DNA of 64,000 nt from Kappaphycus alvarezii (GCA_002205965.3 NADL03000492.1:1054001-1118000); one strand, 5' to 3'; shown: positions 45,453-57,866, counted from the stretch's first letter. The notes: a model not told the origin generated them from the sequence alone. A program made the numbers and translations.

Positions 45453-47624
45453 TTCTTGAACAAAAGAAGATTTTGTGTTGAACGGGGATATAGTTCAGAA
45501 AAAGAGCTGACTAGCTTTCTTATTAGACTACGGTTGGTTCGGTCAAGTAGTTCTGTGACCTAATTCTTAAACTCAGGTTTCTCACGTTACATGCGTTAAG
45601 AAGTTAAAACCCATTATTAAAGGACCAAACCTATTTTTAATTGGGAAGTCCTGCAAAAATACCACGAGTTTCACATTATTTAATAATGAATGGGCTGGGA
45701 ATTATTTGCATACTGGTGAATTGGTTCAAGTTCTTTGTATGAAAAATATTCGATTTGTATTAGAAAAAGAGCAGGCAAAAGGGATACATCGAGCCGCAGT
45801 TAGAGTAATAAAAATTTATGAAAATCTGCAAACATTACGAAAATTCAAAAATACTATTGATTCACGCATATCATCCGATTTTCACTCAATATTTTGGTTT
45901 AATGAGATTAGTGCCCGAAATTTTCAATAAAATAGTTTGCCCAATTTTACTGAAGAAATCGCATCAGTACTAACTCTCGGGATTGCTTGTTTTTATTGGT
46001 ACAATAATATGAAAAAATAGTAAAGTTAGTTACATTTGTTGCATAAAATTTTTTACTTTATCCAGAATTCTGTATTTTTTATTATTATAGCCATATCGGC
46101 TTTCCGTTCACTCTTCTCAATGTAGCTAGATCCTTTTATAAACCATTTTCAACGGGCAAACCGACAAACGGCAGTAATTCCAACTGGGTCCAGGGTAACG
46201 CCAACCTTTTCCCTTTCGTGAGCCCTGCACTCGAAAGTTTTGGCAAAGAGAAAAAATATATATATTTATAAATTCTTGTTTTATATGATACTGGTTGGTT
46301 TTAAGTTGCAAAAATACTAATTGCTTTTAAAATATTCTTGGGTATTAGGAACCACTCAAAGTGATACATCTTGCGTCTTCAGTTTAAAACTGCTGACCTA
46401 TGGGTAAGGGTATATATATTTGATCTTACAAATATGAGCGGCGCAAATGTATTTGAGTTAAAAGATTGGTTTCGAGAATGAATAATTTTAGCACCATATT
46501 CTCAAGATATGAAAAGGGGATTTTCCCAGTTAACACAAAAATTTATTTCAGTTTCGGGTTTAAAGAATATATTTTTTGTCTTGGATAAAATTTTTTTCTT
46601 TCACAGGAAAAGTCGGAAGTGTTAGCTCAAAAATATTCTATTTTCAATTAATTGATTTATGAACTTTTTTGTGGTTACCCTGAACTAAATTATGCATTTA
46701 TAACTGAAATGAAATAATTAAAAATTTATTTTTATGTACGTGTAAAGAGAAGATAATGTATTACTCAAATTGAGGTTTCTATGTTAGTAGTAAAACTGGG
46801 ACCCAAGATAACTTCTTTTTTCTTACAGACCAAGTGTTTTCGTCGCAAAATACTGGCCAAGTGGGACCTGATTTCTACCTTTGTTCGATTAACCTGGAAA
46901 GTCTCAAGATTAGCCAAAATGTGGATTTCTGTGGGTCCGTAAATGATTTAAGCACCACTTGTAGAATAACTACTTCCTTACTTTACGGACAGATTAAAGT
47001 TTAATAAGCATGATATATTGCTGGTGAGATTTGTCTCGAGTTTATAGAAAAAATAGAAGTTAGGTGAGTTCACGTGACTGCAAAGTTTAAACCTGCTTCA
47101 CCCATTTGATTTTATTTTTTAAGTACAAATTGTAACGCAAAAAATTTCAATGTAATTTTCTTATAACTTACTGTATTTATTTTATCAAAAATTGACTGAA
47201 ACACCACTAGTTTATCGCTAAAGTAATTATGATAAATATTTTTTGTTTCAATATAATCATTGTTTTTTCCTTAGTATAAAACGTTACTGATTAAGATTTA
47301 AATTTATGATGATTCAAATCATTTCTATATTGATGAGTAAGTCATTATCGAAACTTTTGTGCCTTATTCCCGTTGAAGTATTGTAGGGGCATTTATAATA
47401 TTGGAAGAGAGTCTAATCTTTGTATACGAATAGATGGAAACATTTTTGCGACATAATTTATATAATTGAATATCTTTGATATCTTTGAGGTAAATGTTTT
47501 CTTCTATATTAGTTGAATATCTATTTACAATATTAATATAATTGAAGGTTGAATCCAATTGGTTTTAAAATTTGTAAAACAAAAAAAAATGTGTGGTATT
47601 AAGTTTCGTTCTGAACCCTGAAGA
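45453..47624. other. AT-rich, no gene recognised
   Basis: The upstream flank of the four-exon gene: AT-rich and presumably including its promoter. No TATA box can be singled out. A 74-codon frame at 45706-45930 (plus) has no motif. Confidence 0.35.
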
Positions 47625-47795
47625 TCATGTATAATTGATATCGATTAGTAACTTTTGAATACGCGAATAAATTCCACCTTGAAACTCAAGTTGTAAGTAA
47701 AGCCCTGCAACTGCAACTGAATACAGCATCATATTGAGGCTAGAGGTCAAGGACTCGTGTAGACTCTGAACAAGAGCCATACGGACATGCGCCAT
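47625..47795 (-). pseudogene. Possible M16 peptidase (insulysin-like) fragment
   Basis: ATG to TGA, 56 codons: MAHVRMALVQSLHESLTSSL, then NMMLYSVAVAGLYLQLEFQG and GIYSRIQKLLIDINYT. The run L..LY..ALAGL...L....GI is reminiscent of the inactive-domain core of insulin-degrading enzyme-type M16 peptidases. A shifted frame upstream (KIWRMSVWLLFRVYTSP) fits the preceding block. No catalytic HxxEH is present here. The resemblance is weak and from memory. Confidence 0.25.
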
Positions 47796-50700
47796 ATTTT
47801 TTCTTTACTATTCAACTTCTTGATCACTTCTTGATGGCGGCCTTGTGAACTGGGGCTGGAGAATGCCATTGAGCACATTTATTCCTACAAGATTACTGCG
47901 AAAACATTGATAGTGGTAACTTACGCGAGAATCACTGTAAAGCGGGTAGAGTGTAGTTATTTGCAGGAGTGTGCAGAGTATAGATGCAAATAATCATATA
48001 AATTTCAATATTCAGTGGTGTAGAGAGATGAATTTGTACTCACGACTGATAGGGAATGAAGATATTTGTTCTAAACCAATTGGACGAGGATCAACTCCGA
48101 TTCACAAAAAATTCCAAGATTTAAGTATAATTTTTTTATTGGGAAATTTTTAAAGTATTTCAATTGACGCATATGGGCGAAAAAAGGGGGAGAAAAATAA
48201 TCTTTCAATTTCATAAAAAATATTGGTTCGATGTATCAAAAGCTCTAAAACCTATGTTGATTAACGGAGAACCATTTCAGTTTTCAGAAAAGAAAAAAAG
48301 TGAGAATTTTTCCAGTAAAGACTCTCCAAATCAATCATGGTATCATGTACGTTCATTTTTTGCGCGTCAAGTAAGCATTGTCGTTATGAAAAATCAAACA
48401 TTACTCTATAGAGAGGAAAGCGAATGAATTTTGTTCCTGAGCATCGTTACTGATTCAATGAGAAAATCAATTACAGCGGCCCAAAAAGAGGACCTCGAAA
48501 AATGACAACTATATATAGATAAATTTGAAAATTATTCAAAGGAAGCTTTAATCCCATTTAAAAAAAGGAAAAGTATTAAAAATGACAAGGCATACTACAA
48601 GGGACATTTTTCGGGATAATAAAAAATGTATAATTTTAAAAGATCAAAAGCTTTTTTATCACCTAATTCAATATTTTCCTGAGATTTTTTGCGATTCTCA
48701 AAAAGTAACCCGCCGTGAAAATAGAAGATGAAAAAAGAGACAAGTATTTAATTTTCAAATTATGAAATATTCTTGATGTGTTTGATATAGGATATATTTC
48801 AATTATAAAGATACTTTCAATCATAGTGAAAATTCTATTAAATAAGCGACTGGTCCATACTTGGTATTTGTCGGGAATATTTGATCATTTTTCGAAATAC
48901 AAATTTCACAGAGTTGTAGTTTTCTTAAAACAAATATAATTCTCATTAATATTTCCTTTTGAAAATTTGGATGAAGTTTGAAAAGTAGTAAACAAGAATT
49001 CGTGAAGGAATAAGGCTAGAAAAACAGCTTTTTAGAATAAATTCGGTGTTTTTATTTCTATATTATATTCATTTCAATTACTTTACGCATTTATTTCAAA
49101 TTTGTTAGCCTAATGTTTTTGTATATTTAATTTATAATCGAATAAATATAGCATTTAGTGAAAGTCTTTTAATATTTTCCTGATTGTAGTATTACTAAAT
49201 TGCTTAACTATTTTATTACAAAAACAAGTGATTAAAGTCCTACTCCTTGAGAATTACAAATAAATTACAACATAATTATTATTTAGTACATTTTGAATGT
49301 TATGTTTCACAATTTTCCAATTTTTAGGAGGAATGAATACATAAAAACCAAAATTTCGAGACATCATAATATTCAATTCTCAGACTACTCTTTCTTCCTA
49401 CAATGAAAATTTCGAATTCATGATTTCTCAATCCTAAGCTGCAGGTAGAAAATAAAGCAGTTTTTTTTGAAAAAAAATTAGCCTAAGTGGATCGAAAGGC
49501 GATTTTTAATTTTATCATTTTTGATGTTTTGAAATGTATCATCACATGAGTTTAACACATATAAGTTTTTCAGGAAATATTTTTTGACTGGCAATATAAT
49601 TTTTTCTAATAATTGGATAGTTTCAAACAGTAAGTTCGTCAAAAGTCTGGAACTCCACCATTTTTGATGAAATTGGTTTCTTATCGAAAGGAATCACCTT
49701 TTTCCTCAATTTTTCAGTGACACAAAAATTTTAGTGCAGTATACCTAGTATGAAAGACATATACGACCAATGTCAACTTTAATGACAGGAAAAAATTTCC
49801 ACTAAGTTTCCGTCGAGCAGTAACAGATTGGTAGATAAGCTGGTACATAAGATAACTTGACCTATTATTTCTTTACTACTTATTTCAGAAAGAGTAAGTT
49901 CACCAATTTGGCTGAAAAGCATTTTTTCCGATAAAGCCGGACGGTTGAACGCATCTGCCCTTGCGGTCTTTAAGAAGAAAAACAGAGTCAAATTCAATAC
50001 ATTTTTAGCATAAAAGTACATGCCGCTCACCCTGGCGGAGAGCATAGTTCCCACAATCAAAACAGTGAAAAAGAAGATAGCATTAGCTCAAGGGGAAGAA
50101 AGGGACGATTTCATGTTTCAAGTTCAGTATAGATACTGCCACCATGTCTTCGCTTCCCCGTTTGGATTGGTTCTCGTAGTTGGTCCTGGAATTAAATTTC
50201 ACTTTTTTGTGAGTAAAGCAACCCCGATACAGTCGCGTTCATCTCGAAAACTTCTGATATGCTCTGTGACTTGCAGCTGCTAGCATAATGGTACTTTCGA
50301 GGTAAATGCATGAAACAATAGCTACAAAGAATTAATAAATCTACCTGGCGGAGCCCTGCATATTCAATAACGATTAATTTGTTCTTTTCTCGAAGAAAAC
50401 GTCGCTAAAATCGACGTTTGGGCTTGCGCTCCGATTGCGCTATTACGATCGTCGTCGCATCATGAAAATTTCACACACTGTTTACTGTCTGACCTTTAAA
50501 GAAAGTCCTTCATTCCATAAATGCCTCCTAAACGAGGCTAATTACTCCCTAAGTACTGCTTCTGACCTACTACAAGGCCTAGGGATCTTGAAATTGCACC
50601 GAGTGACCCCAGCAAAATCTCATTTGTAGTGCTTTTCTGAATTCATTTTTTCTTTTAACTCTAAGCCGTGTCGATCATTTTATTATTCCTTTCAATTGAC

Positions 50701-51282
50701 GTATAATATCCTCTGTACTGCATGTTGAGAAATAAGATTCTCTAGAGCAGAAAATTTGGGAAAAGATACTCGCCTGCCGTGGATGCAAATATTAAAGGAC
50801 ACGAAGAAATCCAGTATGAATGATTTTAGTCAAGGTAAAAACCATATTTAACTCTATAATGACAGCACATCCGCATTTTAACCTAGGTTCAGCATCTGTG
50901 GTTAAGATCTTGAAATGGCGCCGCAGAGTATTTCGTCCACTCTCCAGAGATACATAACGCATATTTTCAATCCTGCAGAAATCTCCTGATTTCATGAAAC
51001 ACATCCATGTAGCATCTTTCTCGGAAGTTTACTATGTTGCTCTAAGTCGAAAATTTTTTTCTAAATCTCTTCTGCCTTTCATATCCCGAGAAGACGCGAA
51101 ATTCACAGTTTTGATGCAGTAAAGGGCTTCAACCTTGATATCTTGCTTCAAAGCACGCAAAACATGATGATCCCGATATTTTCAAAATATATTAACTATA
51201 GGAAAACAATTTGGATATCTGTGCGAAGTGTAGCAACAAAGAAATAATGGCTGGTTTTTCGATGGATCACCGCTGTTCGGCC
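47796..51282. other. AT-rich, no gene established
   Basis: Open frames at 48164-48427 (plus) and 49779-50283 (overlapping on both strands) look partly coding. The plus strand at 50020 ends near a GTGAGT. No motif or consistent model emerged. Confidence 0.35.
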
Positions 51283-51669
51283 TTATTCGAGCATGACTGC
51301 TGAAGGTTTGGCCCAGAAATTTCGCACTTTTTTGCAACCAATGCAACCAAATGCGCTTTCCCCTTCATTACATTCGCTGTAGCCTGTTTGATGCTCGCCA
51401 TTATTTTGTTCTGCGAAGTTATCTTTAACACACGTCACTTCATTACCATTTTCGCTGATACCAGCAGGGATGGAACGAGTCTTAGGGGTTTTCGCCAGCT
51501 TATCTAAAGCCGCTTTTTGATTCAAAGTGTCATGCAGAGAAAGCAGTGTGTTTTTGGAGAAGATAACGCGTAAACAAGAATTATTTCTACAAGGGAATGA
51601 ATAGAGTAGTGCGGCAAAGGATTGACTTGTTATGGCGAGATATAAGGTATCAGGAGTCTTTGACGAAAC
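51283..51669 (-). CDS. Candidate terminal exon, unknown protein
   Basis: After CCAATAG the frame is open for 128 codons: VSSKTPDTLYLAITSQSFAA, LLYSFPCRNNSCLRVIFSKN, LHDTLNQKAALDKLAKTPKT, then a Cys-containing tail (EGESAFGCIGCKKVRNFWAK) ending VMLE, stop. Length and lack of stops in this composition favour coding. A plus-strand frame (VFDETYWFPSKLSALSQSKF) overlaps its upstream end, so strand choice is not certain. No family recognised. Confidence 0.35.
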   Translation of the reverse strand, partial: VSSKTPDTLYLAITSQSFAALLYSFPCRNNSCLRVIFSKNTLLSLHDTLNQKAALDKLAKTPKTRSIPAGISENGNEVTCVKDNFAEQNNGEHQTGYSECNEGESAFGCIGCKKVRNFWAKPSAVMLE

Positions 51670-52105
51670 CTATTGGTTCCCTTCAAAACTGAGTGCATTG
51701 TCACAGTCTAAATTTAGGAAGGTGTTAGAGCCGTTTATGACCGGATAAAAGCTGTTATATAGCTACCTGTATGAGAGCCTCTGTTGCGTTCTTTTAAAAG
51801 GGCCTGTTTTGTGGTGAATTTTCATGTGCTCTAGGTGAGATACTGGAGACATTATTCCCCACTTCGTGAGACAGTTGTCAGCAAAAATCGCTCAAATAAT
51901 TACAGAGCTTTCAGTTGGTACAAAAATTCCATGTAATCTTGTGCACAACTCAGCAGAAATTTGCCCATTTTCTCATAGTCATTCTGAGAATTTATTAAAG
52001 ACAGCTGTCTGCTAAAGTTGCTAAAATGATACTTCGTCACGGCTGCCCCGCCCCAACCCGAAACAGCTCCCTCAAAACATCAGAAAAAACAGCGCCATAT
52101 CGACT
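51670..52105. other. Transition from AT-rich block to transposons; no gene recognised
   Basis: A short plus frame ending KVLEPFMTG at 51750 and otherwise noncoding sequence. The 5' end of the third Harbinger element probably lies here. Confidence 0.35.
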
Positions 52106-52917
52106 ATGTCTGAGTTTATAGGGAGTAGTTCTCATGAGGGACGAAAAATATACAAGCGCGGTAAGTACCTTCGGTCTGAAGACCTCATCATTATCAGAGA
52201 TATATCAGAGTTACGCGCATATGCCTCTACTTTCGGCAACGTCGCCAAACCTTTGAGAAGGTTGCTAGCCAAGTTAATGAGGACCAACACACCGCACAGA
52301 AGTTAAATAGGAAAGCCGTATAAGATCGCTATAAACGATTACAGGAAGATTTTGATGGAGATAATTCACGCAATAGAAACCTCTCCGGTGTAGCCTGTGG
52401 AGAGATAGGTGAAATATATCAAGCATTATCTCAGATGAAAAAGTGAAGAGATACGTTTTTGAAAGGAAGAGAACGGAAAAGATGGAGAAGACGAGGCTTG
52501 AAGAAGAAAATGATATCATGGGCAAGCACGTGGCTCAAGTAGCACTGCTCCATAAGAGACAGAGAAAGGGTTCGGAAGTCGAGGAGGAAAGCTATGGTGG
52601 AGAGAACAGTGAAAGCAAGAACGGCAATTGGCACGCATCTGGGAGTGGGAAAAACAGTTGCAAGAACAAAAAGGGAAGCTCAGAGTGAAGAGGTCGGATT
52701 TTCGTGGTTATCTTGTAGTTTCTGGAGAGATTTTGAAGTATTCAGAGCTCGCTTGCAAGCAGAACAACTTAACTTTGAGAAGGAAAAGTACAAAAAAGAT
52801 TTGGAGGAGAGAGAGAAAGGCAGAGAAGAACGAAAGTAAGAGCGTCAAGACGCCCGAAAAGTAGAACTAGAGAAGTCTATAATCATGTTTAACATGTTCA
52901 AACAGCAGAATCGCTAA
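52106..52917 (+). pseudogene. Harbinger accessory protein, copy 3 (frameshifted)
   Basis: ATG at 52106 starts MSEFIGSSSHEGRKIYKRGK and SEDLIIIRDISELRAYASTF. The next frame gives DRYKRLQEDFD...LSGVACGEIGEIYQALSQM, which lines up with RSKRLQELFD...MSGVVGELGELEELLSVM of the copy at 10403-11410. A charged tail (FEVFRARLQAEQLNFEKEKY, then EEREKGREERK and LEKSIIMFNMFKQQNR, stop at 52915) follows. At least three frameshifts or stops break it. It is a Myb/SANT-like, coiled-coil partner of the transposase at 54500-55262. Confidence 0.6.
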
Positions 52918-53641
52918 GCGATCCTGCAAAGCTTCTCTGCGGGGCTGCCCCTAGTTTTCTCCACCTCGCTCGGGAAAATGATTTGTTCTTCAATCCTCAT
53001 GAAGCATCGGAGGTTCTCTCATGGATATATTCTTCCAGTGTAGGCGGATTTATGCCGAAGAAATCTGATATCTGGTTCGGATAAAGACAATTTCGAATAT
53101 TGCATATAAGTACAGCTCCTAGGTATAGTAGACCTACAGAGGACCAACGGAGCTTCATCTTCCGCTTTGTATGTACGGTGGTAAAATATATCTTTACTTC
53201 TGATAGGGTTCAATCGTCTGGGTAAGAGATAATCAGAACCAATTACCCCAGGAAGGAGGTGTTGCAAGAGACAAAAGTGCTACCTTGGTATAGTTGAGCG
53301 AACTGAAAGACGCGGGTAAGGACGTCAGTCTAGAGGGCTACAAGAGAGTATAGAAGTGGTAAGGTCTACTACTGATGCTCTGTGACCGGCGTAAGAAAAA
53401 TTTTTCTCGGGTCTGAAGTTGACTCTCAACTTCCTAACTACTTGGGACTTGACTTGAAGTTTTCTGCTAATTGCTTGAACTCCACAAGAGGAAGAAGTGT
53501 ACTCATCTTTTATAGACTTTTTGGCTAACCATGAAGTCTCAGGCAAACACACTAAGAACCATAAAATGCACTAAAGCAAATCATGTGGACGATAGAGACT
53601 AGCGATAAGATACTTCAAGATAAATATCTGCATCTAATCCA
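52918..53641. other. No gene recognised
   Basis: Short open frames only. It lies between the accessory gene and the acidic ORF of the third Harbinger element. Confidence 0.4.
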
Positions 53642-54151
53642 TCAATCGTCATTCTCAAGATCAGACCCGAACAACTCCTCAAAAATATCCATACTCCCAA
53701 TACAGTCCCCAAAAATTCCCTCGAACGGCTCAGAATGATAGATGGCCTCATCAAACATATCAGGATCCTCCAACCCTTCCTCTCGATCCTCAACACCCGC
53801 TCCAATCCCCTCCAAATAGTCCGATATCACTATGACGCTCTCACTCTCCCCTTCGTCACCCACAGCAACTCCCTCACCGTTGTACTTCAACGGCTCCCAC
53901 GAGTCTACCCAGTCCTCCTCTTCATCCGAACTTTCGGCATCTACCTCATCATCCTCCAACTCCTCCGCCTCCTCGAAGAAATTACGACGAACCCACTCCC
54001 TAACACATTCCTGGTCCACCCTGCGGTAGTAGTCGTCGAAATCCGTCGGCCCATGCTGAAGCAAGGCCAGTGCTTTGATGCAGCCTGACCCCTCTGGTGG
54101 GCTTATTGATGATAGAGCGGGGGAGAGTTTGCCATTTTGGAGAGACGGCAA
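53642..54151 (-). CDS. Acidic hypothetical protein inside the third Harbinger region
   Basis: A 169-codon frame without internal stops encodes MPSLQNGKLSPALSSISPPE, then HGPTDFDDYYRRVDQECVRE, then a strongly acidic region (EEAEELEDDEVDAESSDEEE, ending FEELFGSDLENDD). The opposite strand is Ser/Pro-rich by complement, so the acidic reading is the natural one. It lies between the accessory gene and transposase copy 3, in the transposase orientation. It may be a third element protein or a captured host gene; copies 1 and 2 have no counterpart. No known domain recognised. The start could be another Met. Confidence 0.5.
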   Translation of the reverse strand: MPSLQNGKLSPALSSISPPEGSGCIKALALLQHGPTDFDDYYRRVDQECVREWVRRNFFEEAEELEDDEVDAESSDEEEDWVDSWEPLKYNGEGVAVGDEGESESVIVISDYLEGIGAGVEDREEGLEDPDMFDEAIYHSEPFEGIFGDCIGSMDIFEELFGSDLENDD

Positions 54152-54499
54152 GTGTCTGATGGTTTGGGCGGGCCTTGACTGGTTTAAATATCACCATCAG
54201 TCATATATCTTCAGTCCCAATGAAAAATAAATTCATCGAAAACTGATTTTGCAATTGATTATTACCTGTAACGTCGTTCATAGGGTCGAGTTATTCCGGT
54301 AATATCATAGGTAGAAAAAACCTCGACCGTAGATGAAGATATTCAGATTCGTCTTCTTCAAAATACCCTGAGCAGATCTTGAACAAATTTCTAGAGAGGA
54401 AGGAAGTGAATAGATAAATGCTTCCGAGAAAAAGGAAAGGGACAAAGGGAGAAGAGAAACTAGGATTTTTGTCACGTAAGCAAAAACGAAATGAATACT

Positions 54500-55262
54500 A
54501 ATTCCTAAAATATTTCTTCCAAAAAAAGGCAGGAGTTTTTTTTTCGTATAACAACAGTATCTGGAATTGGTCCTCTTCTAGAATTTTCTCGGGTGCAAGT
54601 TTAGTGCACATCAACTTCCTTGAAAATCCATTCAACGGTGATCCGTACTCGTGACATCGACGTATTGAATGCCGTTTGGTATGCATTGAGGTAGCTACCA
54701 TCAAAGTGCACCTCCGCAGAGGTGCATAGCTTGTATCCTTAATCGACGTAAATGTCATACTGAGTACTATATACTACCATAACCTGCTTAAAATTCGACT
54801 TTGACCCACTGCAAGCGTATAGAAGCCAGTCGTGGCGACAGCCTTCGACAGGGGCATGCGCGTGCACAATCACACCATCCCCTTTATACTTTAGGGTATA
54901 CTTTACCTCACGTCCATTCTACACGGCAAGCTGTCTCACATGTTTATTTGGTCTGACAACAGAGATAACGATTCCGTCAATAAATCCAATGCAGCGATCC
55001 ATTCCAGCGCCCTTGTCTCGGATATCTTTGCTAAACAAATCTGGACGCTGAGCTGCGTAGGCAGAAAAATCAGAGTCTAGTAAGAGTTTTTCGCGATCTA
55101 GAACAATTTGCTCCATGCATTCGCAGAATATTTCGCACATGTGGTAAGGATGCTTTCCGAACACCTCCGTAAAACCTTCCCACCTATCAGACACATCCAT
55201 ACCATATAAAATGATGCATTTCACTAAGAACGGGTCACAATCGTATCGACTACGGTTAGCAT
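54500..55262 (-). pseudogene. PIF/Harbinger-like transposase, copy 3
   Basis: The upper part reads RSRYDCDPFLVKCIILYGMD, VFGKHPYHMCEIFCECMEQI and DRCIGFIDGIVISVVRPNKH (Asp 1). A stop follows RQLAV. The next frame reads GREVKYTLKYKGDGVIVHAH, APVEGCRHDWLLYACSG (Asp 2), DIYVD, TAA, GYKLCTSAEVHFDGSYLN (Asp 3 in D.GY) and RVRITVEWIFKEVDVH. The order and motifs match copies 1 and 2, with drift (FIDGI for FIDGT). It is broken and truncated at both ends. The accessory gene lies on the opposite strand 1.6 kb away. Confidence 0.8.
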
Positions 55263-56004
55263 GTGTCTTTTGGAACGGCCATCCTAGCAGCGGTGTGACT
55301 TAGTTACGTTGTACGGACTGGTTTGAGTTCAACTCTTTAGAAGGCAACGCCGTCACCGACAGCGATATCGATGTTGCGGTGCCGATCTGGAGGGTTTACA
55401 AACTGGTGAGGAGGAGGAAGAGTAGGTGGTGGGCATATCACGTAGTATGCTCAAAGCATTTTGTTTGATACACATGCAACCACTAGCCAGTGCCTCACTA
55501 CGCTTCCGCTTTGGTTTAATTGCAGTTAGGTCACCGTGTAGGATATTCCGGTGCACGACAAACCATATCTTTCATACATTCAAGCACCCCATCTTTCGTT
55601 ATTTTCTCCCAGTCCTCCTCCGGTGATGCGCGCAGTAATGGCCTGCTGATCTGGAACGACACTCATCTTATCGGTCTGTATCCTTTTTACTTTCCGCAAC
55701 ATTGACATGTGCGATTTTCGAATTGTTTTTGAAATTCGTTTATCTCTTGTGTATGGATGTGCAATGCCGCTAAAAATGGAGTTTACTGTATTCTATGCTG
55801 GTTCCAAGCGTGCTTCATGCAGGCTCCATGCGCAGGCTCTAAAATATACTTGAAATTCTCAATTGATAACGGGGGGGATTTTTGGGTTATTTTACTGCAT
55901 GGAAGATGTGTTCGGTTATTGATAAAGTGAAGTACAGGAGATCTGTCGATACATGTCAGCACGGGCAAAAAGTGTAATGTACTCAATCTTTATTTGTTTT
56001 TATC
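55263..56004. other. Intergenic; contains a short dispersed repeat
   Basis: No gene recognised. It holds one copy of a 51-bp repeat shared with 62536-62586. The truncated 3' end of the second copia element lies at its right edge. Confidence 0.45.
55871..55921 (+). repeat. Dispersed 51-bp repeat, copy 1
   Basis: Starts GGGGGGGATTTTTGGGTTAT and ends GTTCGGTTATTG. The copy at 62536-62586 has the same orientation and a few mismatches. Flanks differ. It may be an LTR or MITE remnant. Confidence 0.7.
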
Positions 56005-56390
56005 ACTGCTGTAAATACTGAACCGTATCGAAGAAGATTTTGCTGCAGTACAATTGCATACTGTCGCTCAACTTGGGCGATGTTCCCATCTTTTCAAGGA
56101 ATTGAGACGGCTTCGATTTGAACCTTGAGCTTTATTGTTCCTCCAATTGAATAAACTGATCATTACCACCGTTTAGTGTATCATCTGTCTGCAAGCAGAT
56201 GAATCCCTTCGGACTTTTTTCTTCTTTAGAAGAGAAAAGGTAACAAAGAAAGCACTGCTGGTGGACGGAGGGAGCCATGCCAAGTTTTTCGGTGTGGTGT
56301 TTGACATACGTGGTAAATAATGCGCACCTGCTTCCGTAATTCCATACAGGGGCTTCATAATCTATAGTAATGTTCCTGGTAGATAATTTA
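56005..56390 (-). pseudogene. RT palm remnant, second copia element
   Basis: The pieces KPLYGITEAGAH, TTYVKHHTEKLGMAPSVHQQ and GFICLQTDDTLNGGNDQFIQ contain the LQTDD active site in alternating frames. The frame stops at LEEQ and homology fades after SSRFKSKPSQFLEK, near 56005. RNase H and the 3' LTR are missing. Confidence 0.7.
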
Positions 56391-57593
56391 GAGCGACAGG
56401 GACCTGACGCAAATGTGCCGATTGATTGGACTGTCGGATTGTGTATAGGCCTGTGAAATATCACGGGAGAATATCTTAAGATCTGGATAGATCGCGCATA
56501 GAGCGAGGAGAAGGCGCTGAGAAGCACGTTGTACAGTTGGTGCATAGGTCAGTAGTCCATGTTGAGAGTCATTAAATGCTTGGACCACGAGGCGAGACTT
56601 TTCGTATGCATCCGGTTTCCCTTCATGTTTAACTTCATCAACGAACCTGCTTCCATAAATACGTCTCCCAGTGGCTTCAGATTCGTGATCAAGCTTAAAG
56701 ACACCGATAGAGATCAATCCGTCCATTTCCTTCTTCCTAGAATCCTTAAAACGTTCATGGTCTGTTGACTCAGGCCGGACTCTCGCTGTCATAACTTCAA
56801 TAAACTCATCATTGACCGTGTAAATTGCTCTGTCGGGTAGCGCGGGTAAGCCATTTGGTGTGATGTATTGTTTCACGATGGTACTGCCAAAAGGTGTCGG
56901 CCCGTGCGGTAACAATACAGTGCAAGTCTGTTCATCAGTACTTAGTAAAGCGAAGAATCCCTCCCACTTATCCTTTTTGGGCCTGTGGACCAGGACCTGT
57001 GATCCAATTGGCGCTGTATGTATGTCAGAGGTGTCCGTTCCATTCCGTGTGTTCAAGGATGCTCTGACCTGCCGTCTAGCGAAGAACTTGTTCATCTCAG
57101 CGTTATCTTTCTTTAAGGCGAAAGCTCGCTGAAACATAGTGTTCGATGGCTTTTCATTTTGGAGGCCTAATCTAGGCAATGCGCCGTATACCAATAGAGT
57201 CGGTACTAAACCGTCAGGTCCCACTGCCTCATTCACAGCCTTAACGGCTGTTTGCAGGATGGCCTCATCGTCCAATGTTGGAGCCTCAGGCTTGATAATT
57301 TTGAACGCCTTTCTAATTGGCTCGTGATACCTCTCGACATAAGTAAGGGAATTCAGTGATTAAACTGTAACTTGCTTCGTCTTGATATGCAACAGATCAG
57401 ATTCTGTCATGAATGCAGCTGAAATAAACTGTTTACCTGCATCATAAGTGACAAGATCTGGTGGGCCCAAGTAGTTATCTATCCAACATGAACTTAAAGC
57501 TCTCCAGGTATCTGACTTGGATACAGTAGGTAGCCATCGTGCTGCCTGATAACGAGTAGACTCATCGACAACATGTAATATAAGCTTTCCCAA
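56388..57593 (-). pseudogene. Integrase and start of RT, second copia element
   Basis: The frame 57360-57593 has KLILHVVDESTRYQAARWLP and YLGPPDLVTYDAGKQF, giving the two integrase Asp (VDE and YDAG). After a shift, 56388-57275 has EAVGPDGLVPTLLVYGALPR, the C-terminal barrel (SQVLVHRPKKDKWEGFFALL), and then RT: IYGSRFVDEVKHEG, AYEKSRLVVQAFND, TYAPTVQRASQRLLLALCAI and FSRDISQAYTQSDS. The RDISQAYTQS block holds the first RT Asp. The frame stops after VRSLSL. Confidence 0.8.
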
Positions 57594-57620
57594 TAAGGTG
57601 AATATATCAACATATACGCT

Positions 57621-57824
57621 TTAATTAGATGTTTTGTCATCTCTTATGGTGAACTTAAACCGCCTTGGTTTCTGGGCGTACTTCTGACACGGATCACATG
57701 CTCTTGTAATTTTTTCAAACGAAGCCCTCGTGGCATCATCAAAATTTTCAATGTCTGCTCGCTCGAGTAAGTCCGTCAGTATCTTGGCGCTTGGGTGACC
57801 AAACCGTCGTTGTAAGCGATTCAA
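57621..57824 (-). pseudogene. GAG-pre-integrase segment of the second copia element
   Basis: NRLQRRFGHPSAKILTDLLE ... ITRACDPCQKYAQKPRRFKF carries the HHCC zinc-binding pattern (RRFGHPS...CDPCQ) that precedes integrase. It then breaks after RDDKTSN. Confidence 0.75.
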
Positions 57825-57866
57825 TTCTGCGTATGTAAACAGGCAGTCGGTAGTCGGATTCCAAAT

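Noticed and set aside
50020..50283. Open frame ending near a GTGAGT, with an overlapping frame on the opposite strand
   Set aside because: Three registers look equally coding-like; no model can be preferred.
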